From Planktothrix tepida PCC 9214 (GTDB taxonomy: Bacteria > Cyanobacteriota > Cyanobacteriia > Cyanobacteriales > Microcoleaceae), in assembly GCF_900009145.1 (NCBI RefSeq), contig NZ_LN889815.1:1-50532 (forward strand): a DNA stretch of 50,532 nt. The letters are read 5' to 3'. The translations under genes were made by a program, and so were the position numbers. Positions 35,162 to 44,339 of this stretch are shown here, piece by piece (the first letter of the stretch is position 1; every line of letters starts with the position of its first letter). The notes under the pieces were generated by a model. It did no database searches. It worked only from the letters and a program-made list of their open reading frames with translations, and was not told the origin of the DNA.

Positions 35162-38100
35162 CTACTGCCCTATGGCACAAAAAGAAGCCCAATAATAGGG
35201 AGAAGCGAAAGGGAAATCTAAGGGGTTAATTATCTCAAACCATTCCTCTAACTCAACTTTTTGAGTGGCAGTTAAATCTAAGCTTCGAGACCACTCTTTC
35301 AGTTCTTGACTCGTAATATTTCGTAGCCATATTTGTGCATCTCTGAGAGATTTTGCCACATCTAGCTGATGTTGCAGATAATTTTGGTAAAATTTAATCA
35401 TTAAGAAAGCAGTAGGCTTGTCATCTACTTTCCACAGACTACTAACTACACTGGGACTACCTGCATATAAAAATCCACTGGGTAAACTGATATATTCATC
35501 ACTGACGTTTTTGAAGTCCGTTACGCCAGTTTCACACCCACTGAGGATGACAAGACGACATTGACTTAAATCCATAGCAAAAACTTCTCCTAATGCAAGT
35601 TTTGTATCCGCTAAAATAAGAGATGATTTTAGAGGGTCATCAAAATCAAAAGTAGCGTGGCCTGAAAAATGAAAGCAATTTGCTAAACGCAAGTCTTTTC
35701 CTTCTGCTGCCTGATAAAATGCTGTTTTAGTTGCTTTTTGCTTCACTAAAGTAGTGGAATTTTGAAAACATTGTTTGATAATTTTAACTTCCATATCTGC
35801 ATAATCCAAATCAGAGGTAGGGTTTTGGATCGCAAATAATTGATTGAAGCGATCGCGTTCTTGATTTTGGGTAAGTTGCAAGATCTGACAGCTAGGAGCA
35901 TAGCGCACACCCAATGTAAAACGATCCAGAAGAGAATAACCATTTTTTAGCGGAAGGGCATGGAGCGGTAAGATGTGCAAAAATCGGTGGGGAATTAGAA
36001 TTAGCTGATTGCAAGTATTGGGTATCTGAGAAATGATATCATCGATATGTAGAATTCCAGCTAGCTGGCGTAAGTACATAGGCAAGTTAGTCCGCCACTG
36101 ATCTCTTTGCTGAGAGTAAGCATTGAAGTATTTGTTAAAACAGAAGTCAAATAACTCTTTGACATTTCCCAAAGGTTCTGGTACGAGGAGATCTGAACTT
36201 TCGGATGTAATAATGAATGTATAGATAGTCTCATCAGTAACATAGAATTCAATGATAGCAGTATGGTCATTGGGTAGCAGTTTCCGCATCTGCTTCCAGC
36301 TAATCGTTTCTACGCGCTGAGACAGACTAAAAGAAGGATCTCTGGGTTTGATTTGAGAATTAATCAATTCATCAAGTTTTTGTTGTAAATTCTCTAATTG
36401 GGTGCGCTCTGTAATGCGACTTGATGGTGTAGCCACAAAACCTTGATTGTTTCCATCAAAACTTATGCCTCCGGTCAGATCGTCTGGACTGGCAATATTA
36501 ATTCGTCGCTGTACAGTAGCAATTTTCTGGCGGAGTTGCTTCAGCTCATGCAGTACATATTCGGGAATATCGCCTTTAGGCAAAAGATTGCGAGTAGCCA
36601 TTAACTCAACCAGGTTACGAGCCTTACTGCGCTCAACGTATTCAATAGCTTGAGTGTAGTCATGCTGCTGTATACAAACAGCCACCATACGTTGATAAAA
36701 CTGGTTCCATTGTTCAGCCAATTTTTGCTTGTCTGCATCCGTTCCCGAACCTTTGACTATTTCATCTCGCAAAGATTCTACTGTTTCAATAGCACTTCCA
36801 TAAGCAACTTTAGCATTGTATAGTTGTCCATCTGCTTGATATGCCAAACCGAGTAAAGCTTGAGTTATTGCGTGTTCTTGTGGAAAAGTTGAGCGTTTAT
36901 ATATATTTAAAGAATCTAAAAAGCAATTAATTGCTGCGGCTAAATCTCCTTCTTGATTTCGCATTCCATAAACAATCCCTAAATTAATTTTCATTTTTGC
37001 CCATTCAGAAGGATTGGCTTGACGATTGTGTATATCCAAAGCCTGTAATAAGCAATCAATTGCTTGTAATAAATTTTTTGAAGTCGGCTCATAGATACTA
37101 AGCTCGCGGTAAACAACCCCCAAATTATTTTTAGTAGAAACCCATTGTTGAGGAAAATTTTCAGGATTGTACGCTTCTGAAGCAGCTGAGAAGTAACGAA
37201 TAGCCATAGACAAATTATCTTCTTTATTTCCTCTGAATCGTTCATAATAAGCACAGCCCAAAATAAATAGAGTTGCTCCTCGTTGTTCTAGAAAGTTAGC
37301 TTCACGGGTAAAAACATTGGCAGCAACTTCGCAACCAGTAATTGCAATTTCTATATTGCTGGCGCGATCGCCCTTATCAAAACTAAGAATCAAGCTACTG
37401 AAAGTTCCAATAACCTCTGCTAATTCTTGAGCTAGTTCTGGTTTAACTCCATCTGCCATTACCTCTGGGCTTGTTGGTAAAATTGCTGTGGCAAAGCTCC
37501 GTAAAACCTCAGAAAAATTTTCATCCAGTTTGTCTAAATTATTTTCTAGCAGTGGGTACAATATTCGCGTTTCTCCCTGGCTTTGTTTAGTTGTATCTAA
37601 AACCTCATTTACAAAAGCAAAATACTCTTGAAAATTCGCAGCAAGTGACTGATTTCGCATTGCTGCAAAAAAAAGGGATTTAATCATTTTGCTCGAGACT
37701 CTAGAATAATCTTTTATCCCTAGCTCTGCTAAAAATTCTATCCAATTTATTATCTGTTCCCTTGCTTGGAACCAAGCAGCATCAATACCAGCAGGAAGGA
37801 TGGAAGCGAAAGATCCTAGAAATTTAGCAGCGTTTTGATTACCTGTTTTTGCCAGATTATCAGCTACCCGTTCCATCTGATTTGCTAATCCCTTGTCAAA
37901 CAGATCAGGTCTGACTATAATAATATTAAAAAATACATCAACTACTGCATCAAAAGCTTTTTCCACGTCACTGGAGAAATCAACCAGCGATTTAATCAAC
38001 TTTTCATAAGCTTTTTGTCGTTCCTCTCTTTCTTGGATAAACTGTTGGTAGATTTCTAGTCGTCCTGCTTCTGATTCTGAAATTGACAGTGCTGAAGTAT

Positions 38101-38947
38101 CTGTGTTGGGCTGCTGTTGACTAGCATTAGCTAACTCTTGCATTTGATGAGATGCTTGATTCAGATTGGCTTGAATCTTAGTTGATTGCTGTGGGAACCG
38201 TTCTAAGGTATAAACTTGTAAAGCCGAGCGAAAACATTCAATTGCTTGCTGCAAATTCTCAGTCTGATTTCCTGAAGTGTAATTAAGATAAGTCAATCCG
38301 AGATGATTTTGTACCACAGCCCATTGTATAGGATGGTTCTCATAGGTATAGATTTGTAAAGTACTCTTAAAATACTGAATAGCTTCTTGCAAATTTTCGG
38401 ATGGAATTCCTTGGATGCGATCACGATAAGCAAGCCCTAAATCAGTTTTAATCCTTGCCCATTGCTCGGAAAAATTTTCTTTGGTATAAACAGATAAAGC
38501 ATACTGGAAACAACGGATGGCTTCTTCCAAGTTATCAATTCGCTTTCCCTGCACTCGATAAAGATAAATTTGACCCCTATTGTGTTCTGTTGCAGCCCAA
38601 ATCTCAGGATTATTAACGAAGGTGTAGACACCGAGCACAATTTTATACCCAGCCAGAGCAATTTCCAACCTTCTACTTCTGTCTCCTTGAGGAAATAGTC
38701 GCATCAAATTACTTAGAGCATTTATAGTATTAGCAATCTTCTCTCTGCCTATTAAATCTAATTGAGGTAAAGTAGCAGTAGCCCAGTTTAATAGAACTTG
38801 AGGTAAGGTATCATCCAACTTATTAAGATTTGCTTCGAGGAATGGATAAACAACTTCAGGATTAGCATTGCTGTCGGAGACAACCTCAAATAGCTTATGC
38901 AGAAAATTATTAGTTTCAAAAGAGTTGGGAGAAATAAAATTATTCAT
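35162..38947 (-). CDS. Large TPR-CHAT protease with an internal duplication
   Basis: Encodes 1261 residues. The CHAT domain is C-terminal (about 850-1261) with His1097 (FSGHATF) and Cys1138 (ILSGCETG), ending PYYWASFCAIG. Upstream are two similar modules at about 10-250 and 435-700. Each starts with a helical unit (FLHKLFEVVSDSNANPEVVY, FVNEVLDTTKQSQGETRILY), then YPxLExNLxKLDExxxxVL, then TPR-like repeats (NLGVVYREL, DLGLAYRDR). This points to an internal duplication. Between them is a helical segment of about 165 residues. It is probably a TPR-sensing caspase-like protease and probably shares a transcript with the 797-residue CHAT gene 80 bp downstream. Confidence 0.88.
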   Translation of the reverse strand: MNNFISPNSFETNNFLHKLFEVVSDSNANPEVVYPFLEANLNKLDDTLPQVLLNWATATLPQLDLIGREKIANTINALSNLMRLFPQGDRSRRLEIALAGYKIVLGVYTFVNNPEIWAATEHNRGQIYLYRVQGKRIDNLEEAIRCFQYALSVYTKENFSEQWARIKTDLGLAYRDRIQGIPSENLQEAIQYFKSTLQIYTYENHPIQWAVVQNHLGLTYLNYTSGNQTENLQQAIECFRSALQVYTLERFPQQSTKIQANLNQASHQMQELANASQQQPNTDTSALSISESEAGRLEIYQQFIQEREERQKAYEKLIKSLVDFSSDVEKAFDAVVDVFFNIIIVRPDLFDKGLANQMERVADNLAKTGNQNAAKFLGSFASILPAGIDAAWFQAREQIINWIEFLAELGIKDYSRVSSKMIKSLFFAAMRNQSLAANFQEYFAFVNEVLDTTKQSQGETRILYPLLENNLDKLDENFSEVLRSFATAILPTSPEVMADGVKPELAQELAEVIGTFSSLILSFDKGDRASNIEIAITGCEVAANVFTREANFLEQRGATLFILGCAYYERFRGNKEDNLSMAIRYFSAASEAYNPENFPQQWVSTKNNLGVVYRELSIYEPTSKNLLQAIDCLLQALDIHNRQANPSEWAKMKINLGIVYGMRNQEGDLAAAINCFLDSLNIYKRSTFPQEHAITQALLGLAYQADGQLYNAKVAYGSAIETVESLRDEIVKGSGTDADKQKLAEQWNQFYQRMVAVCIQQHDYTQAIEYVERSKARNLVELMATRNLLPKGDIPEYVLHELKQLRQKIATVQRRINIASPDDLTGGISFDGNNQGFVATPSSRITERTQLENLQQKLDELINSQIKPRDPSFSLSQRVETISWKQMRKLLPNDHTAIIEFYVTDETIYTFIITSESSDLLVPEPLGNVKELFDFCFNKYFNAYSQQRDQWRTNLPMYLRQLAGILHIDDIISQIPNTCNQLILIPHRFLHILPLHALPLKNGYSLLDRFTLGVRYAPSCQILQLTQNQERDRFNQLFAIQNPTSDLDYADMEVKIIKQCFQNSTTLVKQKATKTAFYQAAEGKDLRLANCFHFSGHATFDFDDPLKSSLILADTKLALGEVFAMDLSQCRLVILSGCETGVTDFKNVSDEYISLPSGFLYAGSPSVVSSLWKVDDKPTAFLMIKFYQNYLQHQLDVAKSLRDAQIWLRNITSQELKEWSRSLDLTATQKVELEEWFEIINPLDFPFASPYYWASFCAIGQ

Positions 38948-39113
38948 AGTTTCACTGAATTTAATTGTAAGGCTTTTAACTACTCTTAGTAGAATAACAA
39001 GAGTTTCTGCTCTTCTTACTATTGGTGCGACTTAACTAGAAGTTTATCGTGACTACCCCTTCGTTTTATGCAAAGTGAGCAAGAAAATTAGCTCTAAGTG
39101 AAAGACATCGACT

Positions 39114-39149
39114 ATAACAGTGCTGCCTATCCCTTTGCAGCACTGTTAT
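39114..39149. terminator. Perfect 13-bp hairpin between CHAT and recombinase genes
   Basis: ATAACAGTGCTGC (39114-39126) and GCAGCACTGTTAT (39137-39149) pair perfectly around a 10-base loop. It lies 92 bp downstream of the recombinase stop (minus strand) and upstream of the large CHAT gene. It could end recombinase transcription, but no T-run follows on the minus strand. A protein or recombinase binding site is equally possible. The rest of 38948-39241 shows nothing else. Confidence 0.45.
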
Positions 39150-39241
39150 GACTTTTCTATCAACATCTCTCATCACCCCCTTCCCCAAGAGTAGTATTAA
39201 TACTCTTGGGTTTAAGATAAAGTTACAGCTTTTTAGTTCAA

Positions 39242-40135
39242 TTAGTCGAGCAACTTTTCTAAAGCCGTTTGAGCAATTAATTCCGCTTTCTCTGAAGTCA
39301 CTTGTTGATACTGTAACGTCGTCTGGATACTACTATGTCCCATCAACGCCCGTAATTCTTCTAAACCCATTAGCCCAACTCGCTCGGTGGCAAAAGTATG
39401 TCTTAAATCATGCAATCTGGCCTCTTGAAGTGTAGGGACAAGGGCGATCGCCTCTTTCCAGTCTTGATAAGCTTGGCTGTAGCTGAGGCGGGTGAGGTGG
39501 AGGGTTTTGGGGTGCTGGGCGACAAATAATGCTTGGGGATGAGGGCAACGAGGGCCTTGAAGGTAACGGTCTAAGGCTGCGGCGGCATCAAGGCTGTAGA
39601 AGCACCAGCGTCGTTTATTGCCTTTACCGATGACTTGAAATTTGCGGTCGGAGAAGTTGATTTGATCGAGATCTAAGGCGAGAACTTCACTGACTCTTGC
39701 CCCACTGCGGTGCAGCAAACGCACTAAGGCCATCAGTCGCCAGTTGCAGAGGTGGCGGATGGCTTGATACAGGGCGTTGAGTTGTTCGGGTTTGAGGTAA
39801 CGGATCGTGCTGTCTTCGTGGTGTTCTCCTTGTTCAGCATCAGGTTTTCTCGGTTTGAGGCGGGCGATGGGGTTGAGGGGGATATAGCCTTCATCGACGG
39901 CAAAGTTCATGAGGGCGATGAGGATACGTTGATGGCGACGGTGGGTGGTGTAACTCAGGTGGGTTAAGGAGTCGAGGTAGTCGCGCACTTGTTGACGATC
40001 TAGCGTTTTAATCTCCCGATATCCATACTGTTGCAGAAAGGAAATTAGGGTGAGTTCATAAGACTTTTTAGTCGCGGGGGAGAGTTCAGGACGCTGTAAA
40101 AATTGACTGGCAATTGTAGCAATTGTGGTTGTCAT
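39242..40135 (-). CDS. Tyrosine recombinase (phage-type integrase/XerC-like)
   Basis: Encodes 297 residues from the ATG at 40135; an earlier ATG at 40189 would add 18 residues and leave only 6 bp to the divergent gene. An N-terminal SAM-like core-binding domain (PATKKSYELTLISFLQQYGY) is followed by the catalytic domain with RSGARVSEVLAL (Arg), GKGNKRR (Lys), LHDLRHTFAT (His-x2-Arg), LMGHSSIQTTLQYQQV (His and nucleophile Tyr). All catalytic residues are present. It catalyses site-specific strand exchange. It marks the right edge of the CHAT island, but no matching attachment sites were found. It is divergent from an HTH-zinc ribbon gene. Confidence 0.9.
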   Translation of the reverse strand: MTTTIATIASQFLQRPELSPATKKSYELTLISFLQQYGYREIKTLDRQQVRDYLDSLTHLSYTTHRRHQRILIALMNFAVDEGYIPLNPIARLKPRKPDAEQGEHHEDSTIRYLKPEQLNALYQAIRHLCNWRLMALVRLLHRSGARVSEVLALDLDQINFSDRKFQVIGKGNKRRWCFYSLDAAAALDRYLQGPRCPHPQALFVAQHPKTLHLTRLSYSQAYQDWKEAIALVPTLQEARLHDLRHTFATERVGLMGLEELRALMGHSSIQTTLQYQQVTSEKAELIAQTALEKLLD

Positions 40136-40195
40136 AAAAAGGAAATTATGCTGAAATAAGGAGAGGTTAATACTTACTGTTTTTAGCATATTTTA

Positions 40196-40663
40196 ATGCA
40201 CACTTTAACATCGGAATTTCTGCCCCAACCCGAGGAAACGCTGGGTGAATACGTGCGACGGCTGCGAGGACTGAAGCGTCTGAGTCAAGAACAGTTGGCG
40301 CAAGGGTGTGGGTTGCATTTGCAAAGTATTGGCAAGATTGAGCGAGGGTTAACGACTCGTCTGAGTCAGAAGGCAAAACAGGGTCTGGCTCAGGTTTTGG
40401 GGGTTCCGGTGGCGTATTTGGAGGCGGCGGTGCGAGGGACGGGGGTGGAGGTGTCTCATTCCCTGAAACTGTGTCTGCACTGTTGGACACCGGGGACGGT
40501 ACCGGAGTTGGGGTGGACTGACCCTAGGGCTAAGTTTTGTTTTTTGTGTGGGGAGGGTCTGTGCGATCGCTGTCCTAAGTGTTCTCATCCCATCACGTCT
40601 GAGCAATATCGCTTTTGTCCGATGTGTGGTCAGTCTTATCGGGATGGAAAGCACAAAGCTTGA
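40196..40663 (+). CDS. HTH (XRE-type) regulator with two zinc ribbons
   Basis: Encodes 155 residues. An XRE-type helix-turn-helix (about 16-75: LKRLSQEQLAQGCGLHLQSI, GKIERGLTTRLS) is followed by two Cys-rich knuckles pairs: C93/C96 with C115/C118, and C126/C129 with C141/C144. The zinc ribbons could bind nucleic acid or protein. The gene is divergent from the recombinase gene with at most 60 bp between start codons, so it likely controls that promoter. Base composition is more GC-rich than in the CHAT island, as in the recombinase, suggesting the pair arrived together. Confidence 0.8.
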   Translation: MHTLTSEFLPQPEETLGEYVRRLRGLKRLSQEQLAQGCGLHLQSIGKIERGLTTRLSQKAKQGLAQVLGVPVAYLEAAVRGTGVEVSHSLKLCLHCWTPGTVPELGWTDPRAKFCFLCGEGLCDRCPKCSHPITSEQYRFCPMCGQSYRDGKHKA

Positions 40664-40770
40664 GTAAGGGTTGGTGATTCGCGGTTGTTGAGGTTAGGGA
40701 GTTAATTCAAAAAACTCTAATTTACCGAGAAAAATTAACGGGGATGAGTTAATCACAATTTTCACAGCGT

Positions 40771-41013
40771 TTACCAGTCCTTTTCCCGTTGAATATCTTC
40801 ATCCTCTAAATAGGAAAATTCGATTCCTAATAAATCTAAAATTTGCAATAATCCCGCTTCATCTAAATTCATCACTTCCGCAGCTTTCCTCAAACTTATC
40901 ACTCTAACGGTTAACGCACCCAAAACAAATAAAAATCGTTCTTTCTGTTCCAATTCAGTAAAAACAGGTAAAGAAACTGCGATATTTTGTAGAGCTATTG
41001 TAGAAGTCATCAT
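40771..41013 (-). CDS. UPF0175-type small HTH protein (antitoxin-like)
   Basis: Encodes 80 residues. The segment VRVISLRKAAEVMNLDEAGL followed by LQILDLLGIEFSYLEDEDI fits the UPF0175 family: a short helix-turn-helix protein usually encoded next to a PIN-domain toxin (DUF3368). No PIN gene follows here, so it appears to be an orphan antitoxin-like protein. The assignment rests on the pattern of the C-terminal half. Confidence 0.65.
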   Translation of the reverse strand: MMTSTIALQNIAVSLPVFTELEQKERFLFVLGALTVRVISLRKAAEVMNLDEAGLLQILDLLGIEFSYLEDEDIQREKDW

Positions 41014-41326
41014 TTACTCCTAAAATTGAACAAATTTATAATTCTCCAAACCGTTCTCGATACAACGCTAACTGTTCTTCTGGCGTTAAATAGCGAACGC
41101 CTTGTTGATTATACCAAGATAAAACCTCTAGGGAACAGGGAACAGTAAGTAATGAAAGGGTTTCAGGATTTAGAATTGTTCTAACTGTAATGCGTAGCTC
41201 TATAGAGTTGCGATGCCGTCCCAGACGGCGGCTACTAATCGCCTACGAACAAGCTAACGGTGCTACAGTAAACGAGTGGGTGAGTGCTTGTAACTTGCGC
41301 GATCGCTATTGGCTTGATATCGATTT
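41014..41326. other. Gap with an unidentified gene remnant
   Basis: On the minus strand, 41038-41130 reads EVLSWYNQQGVRYLTPEEQL and then ALYRERFGEL before a stop, with no start: a fragment of an unidentified gene. On the plus strand, about 41220-41320 reads IAYEQANGATVNEWVSACNL without a start. A copy of the cyanobacterial GGGAACAGGGAACAG motif is present near 41130. Nothing intact is encoded. Confidence 0.4.
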
Positions 41327-41551
41327 ATGGATAATTCGCAATTAGAGAGTTTATTACAAGATTTAGAATCTGATATCTTAGAACAAAATCAAAGAACTGT
41401 TGAACAACAATTAGCATCAGTTCGGTTTACAACCCGTATCCAGACTCCTATTTTTCCAACTAACTTAGGTGCTTTAGTAATCGGTAAAGAGCCCAGACAA
41501 TTCGTTCCTGGTGCTTATATTCAATTAGTGATTATCAGGAGGCATCCATGA
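41327..41551 (+). pseudogene. Remnant of an AlbA/Schlafen-type ATP-binding protein gene
   Basis: Encodes 74 residues. The start (SQLESLLQDLESD) resembles the N-terminus of AlbA_2-domain proteins, and the end (PTNLGALVIGKEPRQFVPGA, then YIQLV) resembles a later region of the same family. They are joined without the several hundred residues between them. This looks like an internal deletion product. It overlaps the start of the ParA-type gene by 4 bp, which may make it useful only as a translated leader. Confidence 0.45.
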
Positions 41552-42552
41552 CGGTTCCCATCATTACTTTTTTTAATAATAAAGGCGGGGTTGGAACAAC
41601 TTCGTTAGTTTACCATTTAGCCTGGATGTATTCTGATTTAGGACTGCGGGTTGTAGCAGCAGATTTAGACCCCCAAGCTAATCTTACTGCCGCATTTGTA
41701 GATGAAAACCGATTAGAAGAAATTTGGGAAGAAAGCCAACAACCCAACACTATATTTCGTTGTGTGCAACCTTTAATTAGAGGAATTGGCGATATTGCCA
41801 CTCCACAATTAGAGCTAATTGAAGAAAATTTAGCTTTACTGGTGGGAGATTTATTACTTTCTGGATTTGAAGATGATTTTTCCGCAGAATGGTCAGGATG
41901 TATGGATAGAAAAGAACGTTCTTTTCGGGTCATTTCTGCTTTTTGGCGACTGTTACAGGCTGCTGGTGAAACCCATCAAGCTGATATTATTTTGGCAGAC
42001 CTTGGCCCCAATTTAGGAGCGATTAACCGGGCTGCTTTAATTGCATCTGATTATGTAATTGTTCCTCTATCCCCTGATTTATTCTCACTGCAAGGATGGA
42101 AAAATCTCGGCCCAACTCTTAGACGCTGGCGAGAAGAATGGAACGAACAATTAGCAAAGAATCCTGTCTCTGATTTAGGACTTCCAACGGGTCAAATGCA
42201 ACCGCTTGGGTATATTGTTCTGCAACATTCTGTAAGGCTAGACCGTCCAGTTAAAGCTTATCAACGATGGATGGCTGGAATTCCTCATGTTTATCGGGAA
42301 GCCGTATTAATGGAGGAAGGAAATAGTAACCTATTGCTATCAGAAGATCCCTACTGTTTAGCCTTACTAAAACACTATCAAAGTCTCATGCCTCTGGCTC
42401 AAGAAGCTCGCAAACCAATGTTTCATCTTAAACCCGCAGATGGAGCGATGGGTGCTCATCTTCAAGTTGTACAAAGTGCTTACCGAGACTTTAATCAACT
42501 CGCTCGAAAAATTGCTGTATTAGTACAAACTCCAATAAACTATTTAACCTAA
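41548..42552 (+). CDS. ParA/MinD-type P-loop ATPase
   Basis: Encodes 334 residues; the ATG overlaps the previous stop, with AGGAGG about 6 nt upstream. The deviant Walker A KGGVGTTS (residues 12-19), the AADLDPQANLTAAF segment and ILADLGPNLGAINRAAL are typical of ParA-family ATPases, which position DNA or protein cargo by ATP-dependent dimerisation. The second Lys of the usual KGGVGKT is Thr here, while the signature Lys (first K) is kept. No ParB partner or parS-like repeats were seen, so a role outside plasmid partition is likely. Confidence 0.82.
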   Translation: MTVPIITFFNNKGGVGTTSLVYHLAWMYSDLGLRVVAADLDPQANLTAAFVDENRLEEIWEESQQPNTIFRCVQPLIRGIGDIATPQLELIEENLALLVGDLLLSGFEDDFSAEWSGCMDRKERSFRVISAFWRLLQAAGETHQADIILADLGPNLGAINRAALIASDYVIVPLSPDLFSLQGWKNLGPTLRRWREEWNEQLAKNPVSDLGLPTGQMQPLGYIVLQHSVRLDRPVKAYQRWMAGIPHVYREAVLMEEGNSNLLLSEDPYCLALLKHYQSLMPLAQEARKPMFHLKPADGAMGAHLQVVQSAYRDFNQLARKIAVLVQTPINYLT

Positions 42553-42595
42553 GAAAATATGCTAAAATTGAAAAAAATTATCAACAGTTTAAATG

Positions 42596-42664
42596 ATGAA
42601 TTTAAGAAACTTATTACAACAAAAACGAGAAGAAATTCTCAACCTGGCTACTCAATTCTGATAT
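42596..42664 (+). pseudogene. N-terminal scrap of a MNT-type nucleotidyltransferase gene
   Basis: The 22-codon frame reads MNLRNLLQQKREEILNLATQ and stops. It resembles the first helix of HEPN/MNT-system nucleotidyltransferase antitoxins (MNL..LLKQKREEIL..A). The catalytic GSxARG part is absent. The match is short, so this is tentative. Confidence 0.3.
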
Positions 42665-42677
42665 AATCTAATTTAAA

Positions 42678-44339
42678 ATGAGTTTAAACTTAACGTTAAG
42701 TCAAATTCAAACCTCCAAACCGATTCAATATTCTTCTAATACCGCCTTCCTTAATGAAGTTGATTTATTGCGTTTGAAAATTACTCAAAAAATCGATAAG
42801 GTCAAGCAACAGAAATGGGGTCAGTTTTTTACACCTTTTCCAGTAGCCGACCTGATGGCTCGAATGTTTCAAAACTTAAATTCACCTGAGATTTCTTTAT
42901 TGGATGCGGGTGCGGGAATTGGTTCTTTATCTGCTGCTTTTGTTTCAACGGTTTGCCAACAACCTAAACCTCCTGATTCTCTGCGAATTATTGCTTATGA
43001 AATTGACCCCTCTCTCAAGGACTATTTAAAGCAAACCTTGGAGTTATGCACCCAGCAATGTGAATCTTACAAGATTTCATTGCATTGGGAAATTCAGACG
43101 CTCGATTTTATCGAAGAAGGTGTTAATCAATTACAACCTAATTTATTTAGTGTTTCAGAAAAACTCTGCTTTACGCACGCTATTATTAACCCTCCTTATT
43201 TTAAAATTAATGCTCATTCAAAATATCGCTCTTTACTCCGTTCAATTAATTTAGAAACCAGTAATATTTATCCCGGTTTTATTCAAGTTGCAACCCAACT
43301 TTTGAGTGATGGGGGAGAACTTGTTGCAATTACCCCTAGAAGTTTTTGTAATGGTTTATATTTTCGGGAGTTTCGGAAGCGGTTTTTAAGGGATATGGCA
43401 TTACGCCAAGTTCATCTCTTTGATTCTCGACTCTTGCCTTTTAATGACCAAGCTGTTCTTCAAGAGACGATGATTTTTTATGCGATTAAACAGGTAGAAA
43501 AAGAATCTACAGTGTTGATTAATAGCAGTTGTAGTGCAGATGATGATTTGATTAGAACTCATACTGTACCTTATACAACAGTTGTTCATCCTGATGATCC
43601 TGAACAGTTTATTCGTATTGTACCAGATGCCTACAGTCAAGAAATCCTAGAACTTATGGCTTCTTTTCAGTGTACCTTATTAGATTTAGGGCTGTGTGTT
43701 TCAACAGGACGAGTTGTAGATTTTCGAGCTAAAGAATACTTGCGACTTTTACCCGAAGCTGGAACTGTTCCTTTGATTTATCCAGTTCATTGTTCTAAGG
43801 GGTATCTTGAATATCCAACATCAACCCAAAAACATCAAGCTTTAGTTCAGACTGAACAGACGGCTAATTTGTTGGTTCCGAATGAACATTATGTTTTGAC
43901 GAGGAGGTTTTCTGCTAAAGAGGAAAAGAAGCGAGTTGTTGCTGTTGTTTATGATGCTAATTCTCTCAATAGTCAATGGGTGGGTTTTGAAAACCATCTA
44001 AACTATTTTCATCACCAGGGTAAAGGATTACCCCTTTCTTTAGCAAGAGGACTAACGGCTTACTTAAATTCAACTTTAGTCGATTCATTCTTTCGCTTAT
44101 TTAATGGGAATACTCAAGTTAATGCAACTGACTTGCGAAATCTCAAATATCCTACCTTAGAACAACTCTTAGAATGGGGAGAAAAAATCGGCAATTCATT
44201 TCCATCTCAACAAAGTATTGATGAACTCATTCAGCAAGATATTTTAAAAATGACGAATTCCAGAGAAAGTAATTCTATTGGCATTAAATCCCACATTGCT
44301 ATGCTAATGAACGACAAATGGCTCGAATTCCAATTGTAA
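42678..44339 (+). CDS. N6-adenine DNA methyltransferase of a BsuBI/PstI-type system
   Basis: Encodes 553 residues. Motif I is LLDAGAGIGSLSAAF (74-88) and motif IV is INPPYF (about 165-170), the AdoMet-binding and catalytic motifs of N6-adenine methyltransferases of the Eco57I-like class. A target-recognition region occupies the C-terminal half (about 330-500). The next gene, overlapping by 22 bp, encodes the BsuBI/PstI endonuclease catalytic domain; by analogy the methyltransferase would protect CTGCAG sites, but specificity is not proven. The gene is intact while its endonuclease is frameshifted, so it now probably acts as a solitary methyltransferase. Confidence 0.87.
   Translation: MSLNLTLSQIQTSKPIQYSSNTAFLNEVDLLRLKITQKIDKVKQQKWGQFFTPFPVADLMARMFQNLNSPEISLLDAGAGIGSLSAAFVSTVCQQPKPPDSLRIIAYEIDPSLKDYLKQTLELCTQQCESYKISLHWEIQTLDFIEEGVNQLQPNLFSVSEKLCFTHAIINPPYFKINAHSKYRSLLRSINLETSNIYPGFIQVATQLLSDGGELVAITPRSFCNGLYFREFRKRFLRDMALRQVHLFDSRLLPFNDQAVLQETMIFYAIKQVEKESTVLINSSCSADDDLIRTHTVPYTTVVHPDDPEQFIRIVPDAYSQEILELMASFQCTLLDLGLCVSTGRVVDFRAKEYLRLLPEAGTVPLIYPVHCSKGYLEYPTSTQKHQALVQTEQTANLLVPNEHYVLTRRFSAKEEKKRVVAVVYDANSLNSQWVGFENHLNYFHHQGKGLPLSLARGLTAYLNSTLVDSFFRLFNGNTQVNATDLRNLKYPTLEQLLEWGEKIGNSFPSQQSIDELIQQDILKMTNSRESNSIGIKSHIAMLMNDKWLEFQL

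Noticed and set aside
41548-42552. Plasmid partition locus
   Set aside because: There is a ParA-type ATPase but no ParB gene, no parS-like repeats and no replication gene nearby.
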